A DNA stretch of 64,000 nucleotides from an uncultured Alphaproteobacteria bacterium. Its GTDB lineage: Bacteria > Pseudomonadota > Alphaproteobacteria > Caulobacterales > Caulobacteraceae. Below, in pieces: positions 17,575 to 27,305 of the stretch; positions within the stretch are counted from its first letter, which is position 1; every line of letters starts with the position of its first letter. Below the pieces are notes generated by a model. The model was given only the letters and a program-made list of their open reading frames with translations. It did no database searches and was not told the origin of the DNA. The DNA lies in assembly GCA_903822175.1 (NCBI GenBank), contig CAIJOB010000012.1:1-64000 (forward strand), read 5' to 3'. Made by a program: the position numbers and the translations under genes.

Positions 17575-17631
17575 GCGTCCACGCTCGGCAGGAGCGGCCT
17601 CTTCGGGCTGCGACATGTTGAGCGTGGACGC
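17575..17631 (+). terminator. Inverted repeat after phoH, possible terminator
   Basis: A perfect 12-bp inverted repeat, GCGTCCACGCTC (17575-17586) and GAGCGTGGACGC (17620-17631), lies just past the phoH stop with a 33-base loop. There is no T-run, so it may be a Rho-dependent end, an mRNA 3' stabiliser or a protein site. Confidence 0.35.
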
Positions 17632-17686
17632 GAGTTAATTTGGCGCCCTCCCCGCCTTCGTCGATAGTCGATGCGGGAGGACGCCC

Positions 17687-18112
17687 ATGACCAAGCCTGC
17701 AGCCCGCGCCGCCGCTGCGCCTTCAACGTTCCGCATCGCGCTCGCGGTGACGCTGACGGCGATCGTGTCGCTCGCCCTGCTGCTCGCGCCGCGGCCCAGT
17801 CACGCCGCGGCCGACACCGAGCTGGTCGGAAAGTGGATCTCCGACAAGAACGACCCGGCCATGGACTATTCCATCGCCGCCGGAACCGCGCCCGGCGCCT
17901 TCGTCCTGATGGTCCCGGCCAAGGCGCTCGGCGGGAAAGCCGGCGAGACGGTGATCCTGCAACGGACCTCCGCCGGCCGATTCGAGACCGTCAAGGGTTC
18001 GGTCCTGCGCGGCAGCTTCACCGTCACCGGCCCGAAGCACGCCGAGTTCAAGGCGATGGAAAACACCAAGCAGAGCTTCCACATCATCGACCAGCTGCTC
18101 GAGCGGCCCTGA
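17687..18112 (+). CDS. Hypothetical exported protein
   Basis: 141 residues. A hydrophobic segment (about 15-35) ends in APRPSHAAA, consistent with a signal peptide after a charged, alanine-rich start. The mature part of about 100 residues begins ELVGKWISDK, a start often seen in small secreted beta-barrel proteins of lipocalin-like type, but no family is recognised. It has no cysteines, so no disulphides or lipobox. Clean frame and typical codon use support a real gene. Function unknown. Confidence 0.7.
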   Translation: MTKPAARAAAAPSTFRIALAVTLTAIVSLALLLAPRPSHAAADTELVGKWISDKNDPAMDYSIAAGTAPGAFVLMVPAKALGGKAGETVILQRTSAGRFETVKGSVLRGSFTVTGPKHAEFKAMENTKQSFHIIDQLLERP

Positions 18113-18128
18113 GGACGCTCTGCCGCGC

Positions 18129-18179
18129 TTGACCGATAGGGCGCGCCTTCTATAGATAGTTTGGCAATCTAACTATCTA
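18129..18179 (+). promoter_or_regulatory. Promoter and operator of the marR-MFS operon
   Basis: A -35 TTGACC (18129-18134) and -10 TATAGA (18151-18156) are 16 bp apart. A perfect 9-bp inverted repeat TAGATAGTT (18153-18161) / AACTATCTA (18171-18179) overlaps the -10 and the expected transcription start. This layout is typical of an autorepressing MarR operator. Confidence 0.75.
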
Positions 18180-18190
18180 GTGTGAGTCCC

Positions 18191-18655
18191 ATGCCCGCGG
18201 CCCCCGGCGCTGCCCCCCACGCCGAAACCGACGACGTCTTCGCCCTGGCCGAGGCTCTGCGCGGGCCCATTCTCAAGGTCTCGCGCAAGCTGCGCCAGGA
18301 GGGCCAGAAGGTCGGCCTCACCGCGCAGGAAGCCATTATCCTCGGCTACCTGAAGCGCAATCCGGGCGCGGGGGTGAGCGAACTGGCCGACTTCGAACAG
18401 ATCTCGCGACCGACCATGTCCAGCCACGTGAAACGCCTGGAAGCCGCCGGCTGGCTCACCCGCGCCGACGACGCGCAGGACGGCCGCCGCCAGGGGCTGA
18501 GCGTCACGCCAGCCGGAGCCCGCAAACACGAGGCGATCCAGCGGCGCCGCAGCGACTGGCTGGCCGAACGGCTGGTGCGCCTGACGCCCGCCGAACGCGA
18601 GGCCCTGATGGCCGCCGCCGCGCCGCTGCTCAAGCTGGTGGCGGTGGGCGCATGA
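18191..18655 (+). CDS. MarR family transcriptional regulator
   Basis: 154 residues. The winged-helix region runs from about 40 to 110, with SELADFEQISRPTMSSHVKRLEAAGW as recognition-helix segment and RRQGLSVTPAG as wing. It presumably represses the downstream efflux gene, whose start overlaps its stop (ATGA). A GTG at 18182 would add three residues; the ATG at 18191 is used here. The promoter start would leave a very short leader, so translation may begin almost at the mRNA 5' end. Confidence 0.9.
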   Translation: MPAAPGAAPHAETDDVFALAEALRGPILKVSRKLRQEGQKVGLTAQEAIILGYLKRNPGAGVSELADFEQISRPTMSSHVKRLEAAGWLTRADDAQDGRRQGLSVTPAGARKHEAIQRRRSDWLAERLVRLTPAEREALMAAAAPLLKLVAVGA

Positions 18656-20136
18656 CCACCCGCGCCGAAGAAATCCTCGAGACCGACGTCCTCGACGAGG
18701 GCGGCGCCGACGCCGCCGCTGTCCTGAACGAAGGCCGCGACGCGACCCTGCGCGGCTGGGTCGTTCCCGCGATCATCGGCGCGGCGCTGTTGATGCAGAC
18801 GCTGAACGCCACCTCGATCAACAATGCGCTCCCCTCGATGGCGCGCGAGATGCACGTCGATCCGCTTCGGCTCAGCCTGGCGATCACCATGTATCTGCTG
18901 GCGTCCGCGGTGTTCCTGCCGATCGGCGGCTGGCTGGCCGACCGGTTCGGCGCCAAGCGGATCTTCCTGATCGCCATCGTGCTCTACGCGGGTGCCTCGG
19001 CCGCCTGCGGCTTCTCGCAAAACCTCGCCCAACTGGTTATGTTCCGTCTGGCGCAAGGCTGTGCGGGCGCGATGCTGGGGCCGGTCGGCCGTCTCGTACT
19101 TCTGCGGACAACGCCCAAGAATGAGTTGGTCGGCGCCATGAGTGTGGTGACCATGCCGGCGCTGCTTGGCCCGGTGGTCGGCCCACTGCTGGGCGGCGCC
19201 ATCGTGACCTATGTCTCCTGGCGCTGGATTTTCTTCCTGAACCTGCCGATCGCGGTGGCCGGCGTCTTTCTCGTCCGCGCCTTCGTGCCCAACGTGAAGG
19301 AACAGGACACCCAGAGGATCGACTGGCTGGGAATCCTGCTGACCGGCTTCGGTCTGGCGGGCCTGATCTTCGGGTTCGAGAGCCTGCGCGGCAACGTCAT
19401 GCCCCCGCTGGCGGTGGCGGGCCTATTCGTCGGCGGCCTCGCTTGCCTGGGCCTCTATTGGGCGCACGCGCGCCGCACGCCCCACGCCATCATCGACCTG
19501 AGCATTTTCCGCATTCCGACCTTCAAGGCGTCGGTGCTGGGCGGCTCCTTCTTCCGACTGGTGCCCGGCGCAACGCCCTTCCTGCTGGCGATGCTGCTGC
19601 AGGAAGGCTTCGGCATGAGCGCCTTCGCCGCCGGCGGCATGACCTTCATCTCGGCGGTCGGGGCGCTGGTTATGAAGACCACGGCGCCGCCGATCCTGCG
19701 CCGCTTCGGCTTCCGCACCGTGCTGATCGTCAACGGCCTGATCTGCGCGGCCACCTACATGATCTACGCCTTCTTCCGCATCGACACGCCGGCCTGGATC
19801 ATCATGACCACGCTGGCGGTCGGCGGTTTCTTCCGGTCGCTGCAGTTCACAAGCCTGAACGGCATGGCCTACGCCGACCTGGAACAGGCGCAGATGAGCC
19901 GGGCGACCACCACCGCCTCTATGGCGCAGCAGTTCATGCAGTCGGTGAGCGTTGGGCTCGCCGCCGCCTTGCTGCACTTCATGATGAAGGCGCGCGGCGA
20001 CACCCATCTGACGGGCGTCACGGTCGCCCCGGCCTTCGCCATCTTCGGCGCCGCGACGCTGGTCTCGATGTACTGGTTCTTCCGCCTGCCCGCCGACGCC
20101 GGCGACGAGATGAACAACCGGAAGGTGGCGGCCTAG
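18652..20136 (+). CDS. MFS drug efflux transporter (DHA2/EmrB type)
   Basis: 494 residues with about 14 predicted membrane segments after a 35-residue cytoplasmic N-tail. The motif GGWLADRFGAKRIFL is MFS motif A, and GPVVGPLLGGAIV is the drug-efflux motif C. It fits the DHA2 family of proton-driven multidrug exporters. No membrane-fusion partner gene (EmrA-like) is nearby. It is translated in overlap with marR, so a repressor-pump pair responding to a toxic ligand is likely. Confidence 0.92.
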   Translation: MTTRAEEILETDVLDEGGADAAAVLNEGRDATLRGWVVPAIIGAALLMQTLNATSINNALPSMAREMHVDPLRLSLAITMYLLASAVFLPIGGWLADRFGAKRIFLIAIVLYAGASAACGFSQNLAQLVMFRLAQGCAGAMLGPVGRLVLLRTTPKNELVGAMSVVTMPALLGPVVGPLLGGAIVTYVSWRWIFFLNLPIAVAGVFLVRAFVPNVKEQDTQRIDWLGILLTGFGLAGLIFGFESLRGNVMPPLAVAGLFVGGLACLGLYWAHARRTPHAIIDLSIFRIPTFKASVLGGSFFRLVPGATPFLLAMLLQEGFGMSAFAAGGMTFISAVGALVMKTTAPPILRRFGFRTVLIVNGLICAATYMIYAFFRIDTPAWIIMTTLAVGGFFRSLQFTSLNGMAYADLEQAQMSRATTTASMAQQFMQSVSVGLAAALLHFMMKARGDTHLTGVTVAPAFAIFGAATLVSMYWFFRLPADAGDEMNNRKVAA

Positions 20137-20139
20137 GGT

Positions 20140-20379
20140 CTAGCCTTCGACGTCGGTCCAGGGCCGGTCCTGGCCGTCGGAGAGTTCTTCGCGCCATTCA
20201 CCCTGGGCGGTTTCGTAGACGATGCCGTGGGTGGCGCCGCCGACCCGCTGCTCGCCCGCCGCACGCTTGGCGGCAGCCTTCGCCGCGTCGTGGCTCGGGA
20301 AGGTCTCGGAATAGGAGCCGTCCACCTGGTAGGCCCAGCCGCCGTCATGCTGGACGATTTTGTAGGTGAGATGGCTCAT
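20140..20379 (-). CDS. DUF2188-like small protein
   Basis: 79 residues. The pattern YKIVQHDGGWAYQVDGS followed by FPSHDAAKAAAKRAAGEQ resembles DUF2188 proteins, which are small beta-alpha proteins of unknown function. Cytoplasmic, no cysteines. It is convergent with the MFS gene, with only 3 bp between the stops. Confidence 0.75.
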   Translation of the reverse strand: MSHLTYKIVQHDGGWAYQVDGSYSETFPSHDAAKAAAKRAAGEQRVGGATHGIVYETAQGEWREELSDGQDRPWTDVEG

Positions 20380-20421
20380 TGGGGGCGCTCCGCGGAAGGT
20401 CGCCCCTACATGGGCGCGATC

Positions 20422-22542
20422 TTAAAGGCCCGCAATCTCCAAGCGTTCCGCTGACGCGGGTTCCGCGTTCAGCGCCGTCTCGATGGCCCCGATCAGGGTC
20501 GCCATGTTGATCGGCTTGGCGATGAAGCCGTTCATGCCGGTCGACAGATATTCCTCGATCTGGTGACGCATGACATTGGCTGACAGCGCCAGGATCGGGG
20601 TCGGGGCGCGGCCTTCGGCGCGTTCCAGGGCGCGCATGGCCAGCGTCGCGTCGACGCCGTTCATCACCGGCATCTGGATGTCCATCAGCACCAGATCGTA
20701 GTCGCCGGCGCAGAACAGCTCCAGCGCCTCGCGTCCGTCGCCGGCGATCTGCAGATCAACGCCCAGCGGGTCGAGCATGGCCTTCAGCAACACCTGGTTG
20801 GTGCGGTTGTCCTCCGCCGCCAGGATCCGCACCTTCGGCAGGTCCGGTTCGGGCGCCGTCTCACGCGGCGCCTCGGCGACGGGACCGATCCAGGCGAGTG
20901 GCAGCTCGACGGTGAAGACCGAGCCCTGCCCTTCGACGCTCTCGACCGATACCCGGCCGTCCATCAGCTCTACCAGGTCGCGCGAGATCGCCAGACCCAG
21001 GCCGGTGCCGCCATATTTGCGGGTGGCCGAGGTGTCGGCCTGGGAGAAGCGCTGGAACAGCCGGGTCAGCTGCGCCTGCGGGATACCGAGGCCCGTGTCC
21101 CGGACTGCGAACGACACGCCGCCGGCGGTGGCGCGGACTGTCAGGCGGACTTCGCCTGCGCTGGTGAACTTCACGGCGTTGGCGGTCAGGTTGCCCAGCA
21201 CCTGGCGGATCTTGCCCGGGTCGCCGCGCCAGAGGCCGCGCAGCTCGGGCGCGATATCGACCGTGAAGGCGACGCCCTTGCGCGCGGCCGCCTCGGCGAA
21301 GGCTGCGCTGGCGCCGGCCACAACCAGGCCCAGGTCGAACGGCTCGGCGTCGACCTCCAGCCGGCCGGCCTCGATCTTCGACAGGTCCAGCACGTCGTTG
21401 AGCAGCGACAGCAGGGTCTCGCCACAGCTGCGGATCACCTGCACCTTGCCGTGCGCATCGGCCGGCAGGCCGCCCAGCGCCAGCACCTGGGCCATGCCCA
21501 GGATGCCGTTCAGCGGCGTGCGGATCTCGTGGCTCATATTGGCCAGGAACTGCGACTTGGCGACATTGGCCGCCTCGGCGCGGTCGCGGGCCTCTTCCAG
21601 GTCGCGCACCGCCTTGTCGTGCGCGTGCTCATAGGCGTCGAGCTCGGCGACCACGCGCCACATCTGCCAGCCCAGCACGGCCAGGAGGGCGGCAAACAGC
21701 GCCAAGCCCGCCGTCAGCGCCGGCGCCACCTCGCGAAGGACGGCGAAGCCCTTGTGCGGCGGGACCCAGGTCACCACGCCGACCGGCCGGCCGGCGATGT
21801 CGATCAGCGGCGACGCCGCGGGGGTCAGCCCGATCGGCACGATCGTCGGCGCGTTCACACGCATCCGCCGCAGGGAGTAGAGCACGCGGGAATCCAGCGT
21901 CTGGGCGCTGATCACCATCACCGCGGGACCAGGCCGGCGCGGCGCATCGAAATCGGACGGAGTCACCGTCGAGGCGCCGATCAGATAACGCACGCCGCCG
22001 GACACGAAGATCCCCTTGGCGGTCTCGGCCAGCGATGGGTCGGTCGGATCGACCTTGGCCCGATGGGCGCCGCGCGCCGCCTCGATCGCCCGCAGCCTGC
22101 GGACCAGGGGCATGGCGTCGGCCAGAAACTGCGCCTGGCTGGCCGCCTCGACCCGGTGCTTGCCCGCCCAGGCGTAGAAGGGCCGGTCCTGCTCGTCGAT
22201 GACGACGGTACGGTCGAAGCCGCGGTTGTTGGAGAAGAAAGTGCCGATATTGGCGTCAGCCCAGGCGAGGTCGCCGCTCGGCCGCAGATTGGCGTAGGCC
22301 TGGTCCCAGACGGTCGCCGTGGTCATGTCGGAGACGATCCGCGTGCCGATGCGGTCGACGGCGTTGGCGATCAGGAAACGGTCCTCGCGGAGCTTCAGCT
22401 CGTCCAGCCGCCGCGCCCCGCCGAACAGCAGCAGCGCCACGCCGATCAGCACCACGGCCACCAGGGCGAAGCTGAGCGCCAGCAGCCGGCGGATCGCCGC
22501 CTGGCTCTTACGCGCCGTCTTCCGTTCGCCGACCTCAGTCAT
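20422..22542 (-). CDS. Hybrid sensor histidine kinase with CHASE4-type sensor
   Basis: 706 residues from the ATG at 22542. Order: membrane helix (about 21-41), periplasmic CHASE4-like domain (about 55-215, with [10 protein letters not shown]), second helix (about 282-300), HisKA with the phospho-accepting His at about 338 ([10 protein letters not shown]), HATPase ([13 protein letters not shown]), and a C-terminal receiver domain with the aspartate in [11 protein letters not shown] near residue 620. The signal is unknown. No separate response regulator or Hpt protein is adjacent, so it probably feeds a remote phosphorelay. A TTG nine codons upstream (22569) is an alternative start. Confidence 0.9.
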   Translation of the reverse strand: MTEVGERKTARKSQAAIRRLLALSFALVAVVLIGVALLLFGGARRLDELKLREDRFLIANAVDRIGTRIVSDMTTATVWDQAYANLRPSGDLAWADANIGTFFSNNRGFDRTVVIDEQDRPFYAWAGKHRVEAASQAQFLADAMPLVRRLRAIEAARGAHRAKVDPTDPSLAETAKGIFVSGGVRYLIGASTVTPSDFDAPRRPGPAVMVISAQTLDSRVLYSLRRMRVNAPTIVPIGLTPAASPLIDIAGRPVGVVTWVPPHKGFAVLREVAPALTAGLALFAALLAVLGWQMWRVVAELDAYEHAHDKAVRDLEEARDRAEAANVAKSQFLANMSHEIRTPLNGILGMAQVLALGGLPADAHGKVQVIRSCGETLLSLLNDVLDLSKIEAGRLEVDAEPFDLGLVVAGASAAFAEAAARKGVAFTVDIAPELRGLWRGDPGKIRQVLGNLTANAVKFTSAGEVRLTVRATAGGVSFAVRDTGLGIPQAQLTRLFQRFSQADTSATRKYGGTGLGLAISRDLVELMDGRVSVESVEGQGSVFTVELPLAWIGPVAEAPRETAPEPDLPKVRILAAEDNRTNQVLLKAMLDPLGVDLQIAGDGREALELFCAGDYDLVLMDIQMPVMNGVDATLAMRALERAEGRAPTPILALSANVMRHQIEEYLSTGMNGFIAKPINMATLIGAIETALNAEPASAERLEIAGL

Positions 22543-22628
22543 GCCGCGACAGAAGCGGGCGAAAATCAATGAGGGGTTAAGATTGCGGTAACCAAATCGG
22601 AAAGCTGGCGCCTGCGTCCCTCAGTCGC

Positions 22629-24509
22629 CTAAGGCGCGACGATCTCGAACCAGAAATCGAAGCGGTCGAGCAGCGGCAGAAGCTGGCCCAGGACCTGCGC
22701 CCCCGGCCCGCTCACCGTGGCGGCTTCCAGGGCGGCCTCCAGTGTCGTCTCGCCGATCACCAGGCCGATCAGCACCGGCCGCGTGAGCGTCACCGCCGGC
22801 CCGCCGCCCCCTTCGTCTTGGGCCGCCTTGTGATGCAGCACCGCGTTCTCGACGCTGACGGCGAAGCGCTCACCGGTGTCGCTGAAGGCGATGGTCAGGG
22901 CCAGATCGCCGATCGCGCCGGCTTTCGGGCCGTTCAGCCGCACCGCGAAGCTCTCCAGCATCGAGTCGGCCGGGAGCGCGCGCAGTTGGCCCGCCGCGCC
23001 CTGCCTGGGCGTCTCCGACGCCAGCCGCGGATTGCGCAGCTCCTGGGCGCCGGTCAGGTAGAAGTCGCGCCACGGCCCGCTCTCAGCCTGGTAGCCCATC
23101 TGCTCAAGCGCATCGGCCTGCAGGGCGCGCGCATCCGCGTTGGCCGGATCGGCGAACACCAGGTGGTTCACCAGCTCAGCCACCCAGCGGTATTCGCCGC
23201 GTTCGTATGCTTCGCGGGCCTTGGCCAGCAGGGCGTCCGGCCCGCCGGCTAGCTCGACATACCGCTGGCCCGCCTCGACCGGGGGCAGCTTGTGCAGGTT
23301 GGCCGGATTGCCGTCGAACCAGCCGAGGTAGCGCTGGTAGACCGCCTTGGCGTTGTGGCTGAGCGTCCCGTAGTAGCCGCGCGTATGCCACTCCGCCGCC
23401 AGGCTGGGCGGCAGCGCCAGGTCCTCGGCGATCTCGGTGGGGGTCAGGCCATGGTTGGCCATCCGCAGCGTCTGGTCGTGGATGTATTTGTAGAGGTCGC
23501 GCTGCTGGCGCAGGAACCGCCTGGCCTCGCCCGAGCCCCAGCGCGGCCAATGATGGCTGGCGAACAGCACCTGGGTGTCGTCGGCGAACATGTCCGACGC
23601 CTCGTTGATGTAGTGGCTCCAGGCGCGCGCATCGCGCACCTGGGCGCCGCGCGGCGTGTAGAGATTGTGCAGCTGGCAGGTGCAGTTCTCCGCCATGCAC
23701 AGCGCCCCGAACTGCGGGAAGAAGAAGTTCATCTCCGCCGGCGCCTCGGTGTCCGGAGTCACCTGGAAGACGATCTCGACGCCGTCGAGGGTCAGGCGCT
23801 GACCGGTCTCGCGGATGCTGACGGTGTTGGGCACCAGGCTGACCGCGCCCATGGAGACCGCCTTGCCCAGGCCCGCGTCCACATGGCCCTTGGGGTCCTT
23901 CGGGAGCGTCGCGCCGTACATGTAGGTCGCGCGCCGGCCCATGGCGTTGCCCGCCAGCACGTTCTCGCTGACCGCCGCGGCCAGGAAGCCTTCGGGGGCC
24001 ACGATGGGGATGCCCGCCTCGATGTCTTCGGGCGTGAGCACGCCGCGGACGCCGCCGTAGTGGTCGACGTGGCTGTGGGTATAGATCACCGCGGTCACCG
24101 GTTTGTCGCCCCGCCGCTCGCGCATCAGCTGCAGCGCCGCCGCCGCCGGCGCCGCCGAGGTCAGGGGATCGACGATGACGTAGCCCTCATCGCCCTCGAT
24201 GAAGGTGATGTTGGACAGGTCGAAGCCGCGCACCTGATAGACGCCTTTGGTCACCTCGAAGAGGCCGTGCTGCATGTTCAGCCGCGCCTGGCGCCACAGG
24301 CTCGGGTTCACCGTCGGGGCCGGGGTTTCGTCGGCCAGGAAGGCGTAGGGCTTCAGGCTCCAGGCGCCCGGGATGTCAGCCTCCGGGATGCTGGAGATGA
24401 AGCCGCGCATGGCGTTGGCGAAATCCTCCCCGGTTTCGCGCGGCAGGCGCGCGGCGAGCTGCGCGTGCGCGGCTTTTGTCGCCTCGGTGGCGTCTTTGCG
24501 CTGATCCAT
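22629..24509 (-). CDS. Alkylsulfatase, metallo-beta-lactamase fold (SdsA1-like)
   Basis: 626 residues. The binuclear zinc motif THSHVDH is at 144-150, followed by ENCTCQLHNLYTPRG, a segment characteristic of linear alkylsulfatases. A middle helical dimerisation domain and a C-terminal SCP2-like domain (about 500-626) complete the SdsA1 layout. These enzymes release sulfate from alkyl sulfates such as SDS. Unlike Pseudomonas SdsA1, there is no N-terminal signal peptide, so it should be cytoplasmic. The sulfate operon 4 kb away could use the product, which is an inference. Divergent from the M1 aminopeptidase. Confidence 0.9.
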   Translation of the reverse strand: MDQRKDATEATKAAHAQLAARLPRETGEDFANAMRGFISSIPEADIPGAWSLKPYAFLADETPAPTVNPSLWRQARLNMQHGLFEVTKGVYQVRGFDLSNITFIEGDEGYVIVDPLTSAAPAAAALQLMRERRGDKPVTAVIYTHSHVDHYGGVRGVLTPEDIEAGIPIVAPEGFLAAAVSENVLAGNAMGRRATYMYGATLPKDPKGHVDAGLGKAVSMGAVSLVPNTVSIRETGQRLTLDGVEIVFQVTPDTEAPAEMNFFFPQFGALCMAENCTCQLHNLYTPRGAQVRDARAWSHYINEASDMFADDTQVLFASHHWPRWGSGEARRFLRQQRDLYKYIHDQTLRMANHGLTPTEIAEDLALPPSLAAEWHTRGYYGTLSHNAKAVYQRYLGWFDGNPANLHKLPPVEAGQRYVELAGGPDALLAKAREAYERGEYRWVAELVNHLVFADPANADARALQADALEQMGYQAESGPWRDFYLTGAQELRNPRLASETPRQGAAGQLRALPADSMLESFAVRLNGPKAGAIGDLALTIAFSDTGERFAVSVENAVLHHKAAQDEGGGGPAVTLTRPVLIGLVIGETTLEAALEAATVSGPGAQVLGQLLPLLDRFDFWFEIVAP

Positions 24510-24628
24510 GTCCTGTCTCCCCAGACCGCAGGATTTAGCATGCGAAGTCGGTCGCGATAGCGCCTAGGCGAACCGTGCCGTCGTCCCTAAGCTCGCCGCA
24601 AATTTTCACCGGCTCGAGCGCTCAGATC

Positions 24629-27301
24629 ATGAAATTCATCCCTGCCGTCGTCGCGGTTCTCCTGGCGATCAGCGCCTCGGCCCAAGCCACCACGGCGCCA
24701 GCCCCCAAGGCGAAGCCGGCCGCCGCCAAGCCGGGCCATGTGGCTCTGCCGACCGACGTGCGGCCCGCGCGCTACGACATCACCATCAAGCCCGACGCGG
24801 CGCACCTGAAGTTCTCCGGCCACGAGGCCATCGCGCTGGACGTGAAGACGGCCACCAGCCGCATCCAACTCAACGCCGCCGACATCGTCTTCCAGACCGC
24901 GAGCCTTTCCGGCGAGACCGCCGCGCCGAAGATCGCGCTCGACAAGGAACAGCAGACCGCGACCTTCACCTTCGGCCACCCGCTGAAGCCCGGCCGCTAC
25001 ACGCTTACGCTCGACTACACCGGGGTGATCTACGAACAGGCTTCCGGCCTCTTCGCCCTCGACTACACCGGCGACGGCGGCAAGAAGCAGCGCGCCATCT
25101 TCACCCAGTTCGAAAACTCCGACGCGCGGCGCTTCATCCCCAGCTGGGACGAGCCCGGCGTGAAGGCGGTCTACGCCCTCTCGGTCGAAGCGCCCGCCGG
25201 GGAGATGCCTGTCTCCAACATGCCCGTGGCCAAAACGACGCCCGCCGCGGGCAGCCTGGCGCTCACCCAGTTCGCCGACACGCCGAAGATGAGCTCCTAC
25301 CTGCTGTTCTTCGCGCTGGGTGACTTCGAGCGCATCCACAAGATGGTCGGTAAAACCGACGTTGGTGTCATCACCCGCAAGGGCAAGGGCTCCCAGGCCC
25401 AGTTCGCCCTGGACGCCGCCGCTGAGATCCTGCCGTTCTACAATGACTACTTCGGCACGCCCTACCCGCTGCCCAAACTCGATTTCATCGCCGGTCCCGG
25501 CAAGAGCCAGTTCTTCGCCGCCATGGAGAACTGGGGCGCGATCTACTACTTCGACTACGCCCTGCTGATCGATCCGAAGCTCTCCACCGAGCAGGACAAG
25601 CAGAACGTCTACGTCGATATCGCCCACGAGATGGCCCACCAGTGGTTCGGCGACCTGGTCACCATGGCCTGGTGGGACGACCTCTGGCTCAACGAGGGCT
25701 TCGCCTCGTGGATGGAGAACAAGACCACCGACCACTTCCATCCCGAGTGGAAGATCTGGCTGCAGACCAAAGGCGGCGAGCAAGGGGCCATGCGAACCGA
25801 CGGCCGCACCGGCACCCACCCGGTGATCACGCCGATCAAGGACGTCTTCGCCGCCGCCAACGCCTTTGACAGCATCACCTATCAGAAGGGCCACGCGGTC
25901 ATTCACATGCTGGAGGACTACGTCGGTCCCGACGTGTTCCGCGCCGGCGTGCGCAACTACATCGCCCACCACGCCTACGGAAACACCGTCACCGACGACC
26001 TCTGGACCGAGATCGACAAGGTCAGCCCGAAGAAGATCACCGGCATCGCCCACGACTTCACCCTGCAGGCGGGCGTACCGCTGGTCTCGGCGAGCGAGGC
26101 GGGCGGCAAGCTGACCCTGACCCAGGGCCGTTTCGGCGCCGACGCGGCCTCCAGGACGCCGCGCGCCTGGCGCACGCCGGTCGCGGTCGGCGGCCTCGGC
26201 GCGACCTGGCGCACGGAGGTCAACGCCAAGGCTCCGGTGTCGAAAGCCGCTTCGGCCGGCGCGACCCCGCTGCTGAACGCCGGGAACATCGGCTATTTCC
26301 GCAGCCACTATTCGCCGGAGTTGGAGCGCCGTGTCGTCGCGGCCTTCCCCACCTTAGCCGCTGAGGACCAACTCGGCCTGGTCTACGACAGCCGCGCGCT
26401 GGGCGAGGCCGGCTACGCTCCGCTCACCGACTTCCTGCTGGTCGCCAAACAGGCGCAGTCGGCGCAGGAGCCGGTGGTGCTGCGCGCGCTGATCGCGCAG
26501 CTCGACGCCACCGACGAGAACTACAAGGGCCTGCCGGGCCAGGCCGCCTTCCGCGCCTTCGCGCGCGCTCGCCTGGCGCCGGCCTTCGCGCGCCTGGGGT
26601 GGGACGCCAAGCCCGGCGAGAGCGACAACGACGCCCTGCTGCGCCGCAGCCTGCTGGGCGAACTGGGCAAGTTCGACGATCCGGGCGTGGTCGCCGAGGC
26701 GCGCCGCCGCTTCGCGGGCCTGGTCGCCAATCCGGAAAGCCTGCGCGGCGCCGCGCGTCTGACGGTGCTGTCGATCACCGCCAGCCATGCTGACGTGGCG
26801 ACCTGGGAGCAGCTCCACGCCATGGCCCAGACGTCGACCGAGAGCACCGACCGCTCGCGCCTCTACAGCTACCTGGGCACGGCCCGCGACCCGGCGCTGG
26901 CCGACAAGGCGTTGGCGCTCTCGCTCACCAAGGAGCCGCCGCCCACCGATGCGCCGAACCTGATCAGCGCGGCGGCCAACGCCTTCCCGGACAAGGCCTA
27001 TGACTTCGCCATCGCCCACCGGGCCGAGGTCGACGCCATGGTCGAGCCGACCAGCCGCACCAGCTACTTCGCGGGCCTGGCCTCAGGCTCGCTCAGCCCC
27101 AGCATGGTCGAGAAGCTCAACAGCTTCGCGGGCACCGTGCCCGCCTCGGCGCGCCCGGCGATCACGCGCACCATCGCCACGATCAACTTCCGGCAGGACA
27201 TCATCAAGAACCGCCTGCCGCAGGTCGACCGCTGGCTGGCGGACCCCGAGGCGGAGCGGAAAAGCCTCTCCCCCGACACGTCAGCGCGACCGGAGAGGTA
27301 G
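24629..27301 (+). CDS. M1 family metallo-aminopeptidase, exported
   Basis: 890 residues with a signal peptide (MKFIPAVVAVLLAISASAQA). The zinc site HEMAHQWFGDLVTMAWWDD with the distal glutamate in LNEGFASW is intact. The exopeptidase motif normally written GxMEN reads AAMEN here. A C-terminal ERAP1-type helical domain follows. It would remove N-terminal residues from peptides in the periplasm. The ATG at 24629 gives the signal peptide; an upstream TTG or GTG extension lacks one. It ends 4 bp before the end of the convergent cysA gene. Confidence 0.93.
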   Translation: MKFIPAVVAVLLAISASAQATTAPAPKAKPAAAKPGHVALPTDVRPARYDITIKPDAAHLKFSGHEAIALDVKTATSRIQLNAADIVFQTASLSGETAAPKIALDKEQQTATFTFGHPLKPGRYTLTLDYTGVIYEQASGLFALDYTGDGGKKQRAIFTQFENSDARRFIPSWDEPGVKAVYALSVEAPAGEMPVSNMPVAKTTPAAGSLALTQFADTPKMSSYLLFFALGDFERIHKMVGKTDVGVITRKGKGSQAQFALDAAAEILPFYNDYFGTPYPLPKLDFIAGPGKSQFFAAMENWGAIYYFDYALLIDPKLSTEQDKQNVYVDIAHEMAHQWFGDLVTMAWWDDLWLNEGFASWMENKTTDHFHPEWKIWLQTKGGEQGAMRTDGRTGTHPVITPIKDVFAAANAFDSITYQKGHAVIHMLEDYVGPDVFRAGVRNYIAHHAYGNTVTDDLWTEIDKVSPKKITGIAHDFTLQAGVPLVSASEAGGKLTLTQGRFGADAASRTPRAWRTPVAVGGLGATWRTEVNAKAPVSKAASAGATPLLNAGNIGYFRSHYSPELERRVVAAFPTLAAEDQLGLVYDSRALGEAGYAPLTDFLLVAKQAQSAQEPVVLRALIAQLDATDENYKGLPGQAAFRAFARARLAPAFARLGWDAKPGESDNDALLRRSLLGELGKFDDPGVVAEARRRFAGLVANPESLRGAARLTVLSITASHADVATWEQLHAMAQTSTESTDRSRLYSYLGTARDPALADKALALSLTKEPPPTDAPNLISAAANAFPDKAYDFAIAHRAEVDAMVEPTSRTSYFAGLASGSLSPSMVEKLNSFAGTVPASARPAITRTIATINFRQDIIKNRLPQVDRWLADPEAERKSLSPDTSARPER

Positions 27302-27305
27302 GCGT

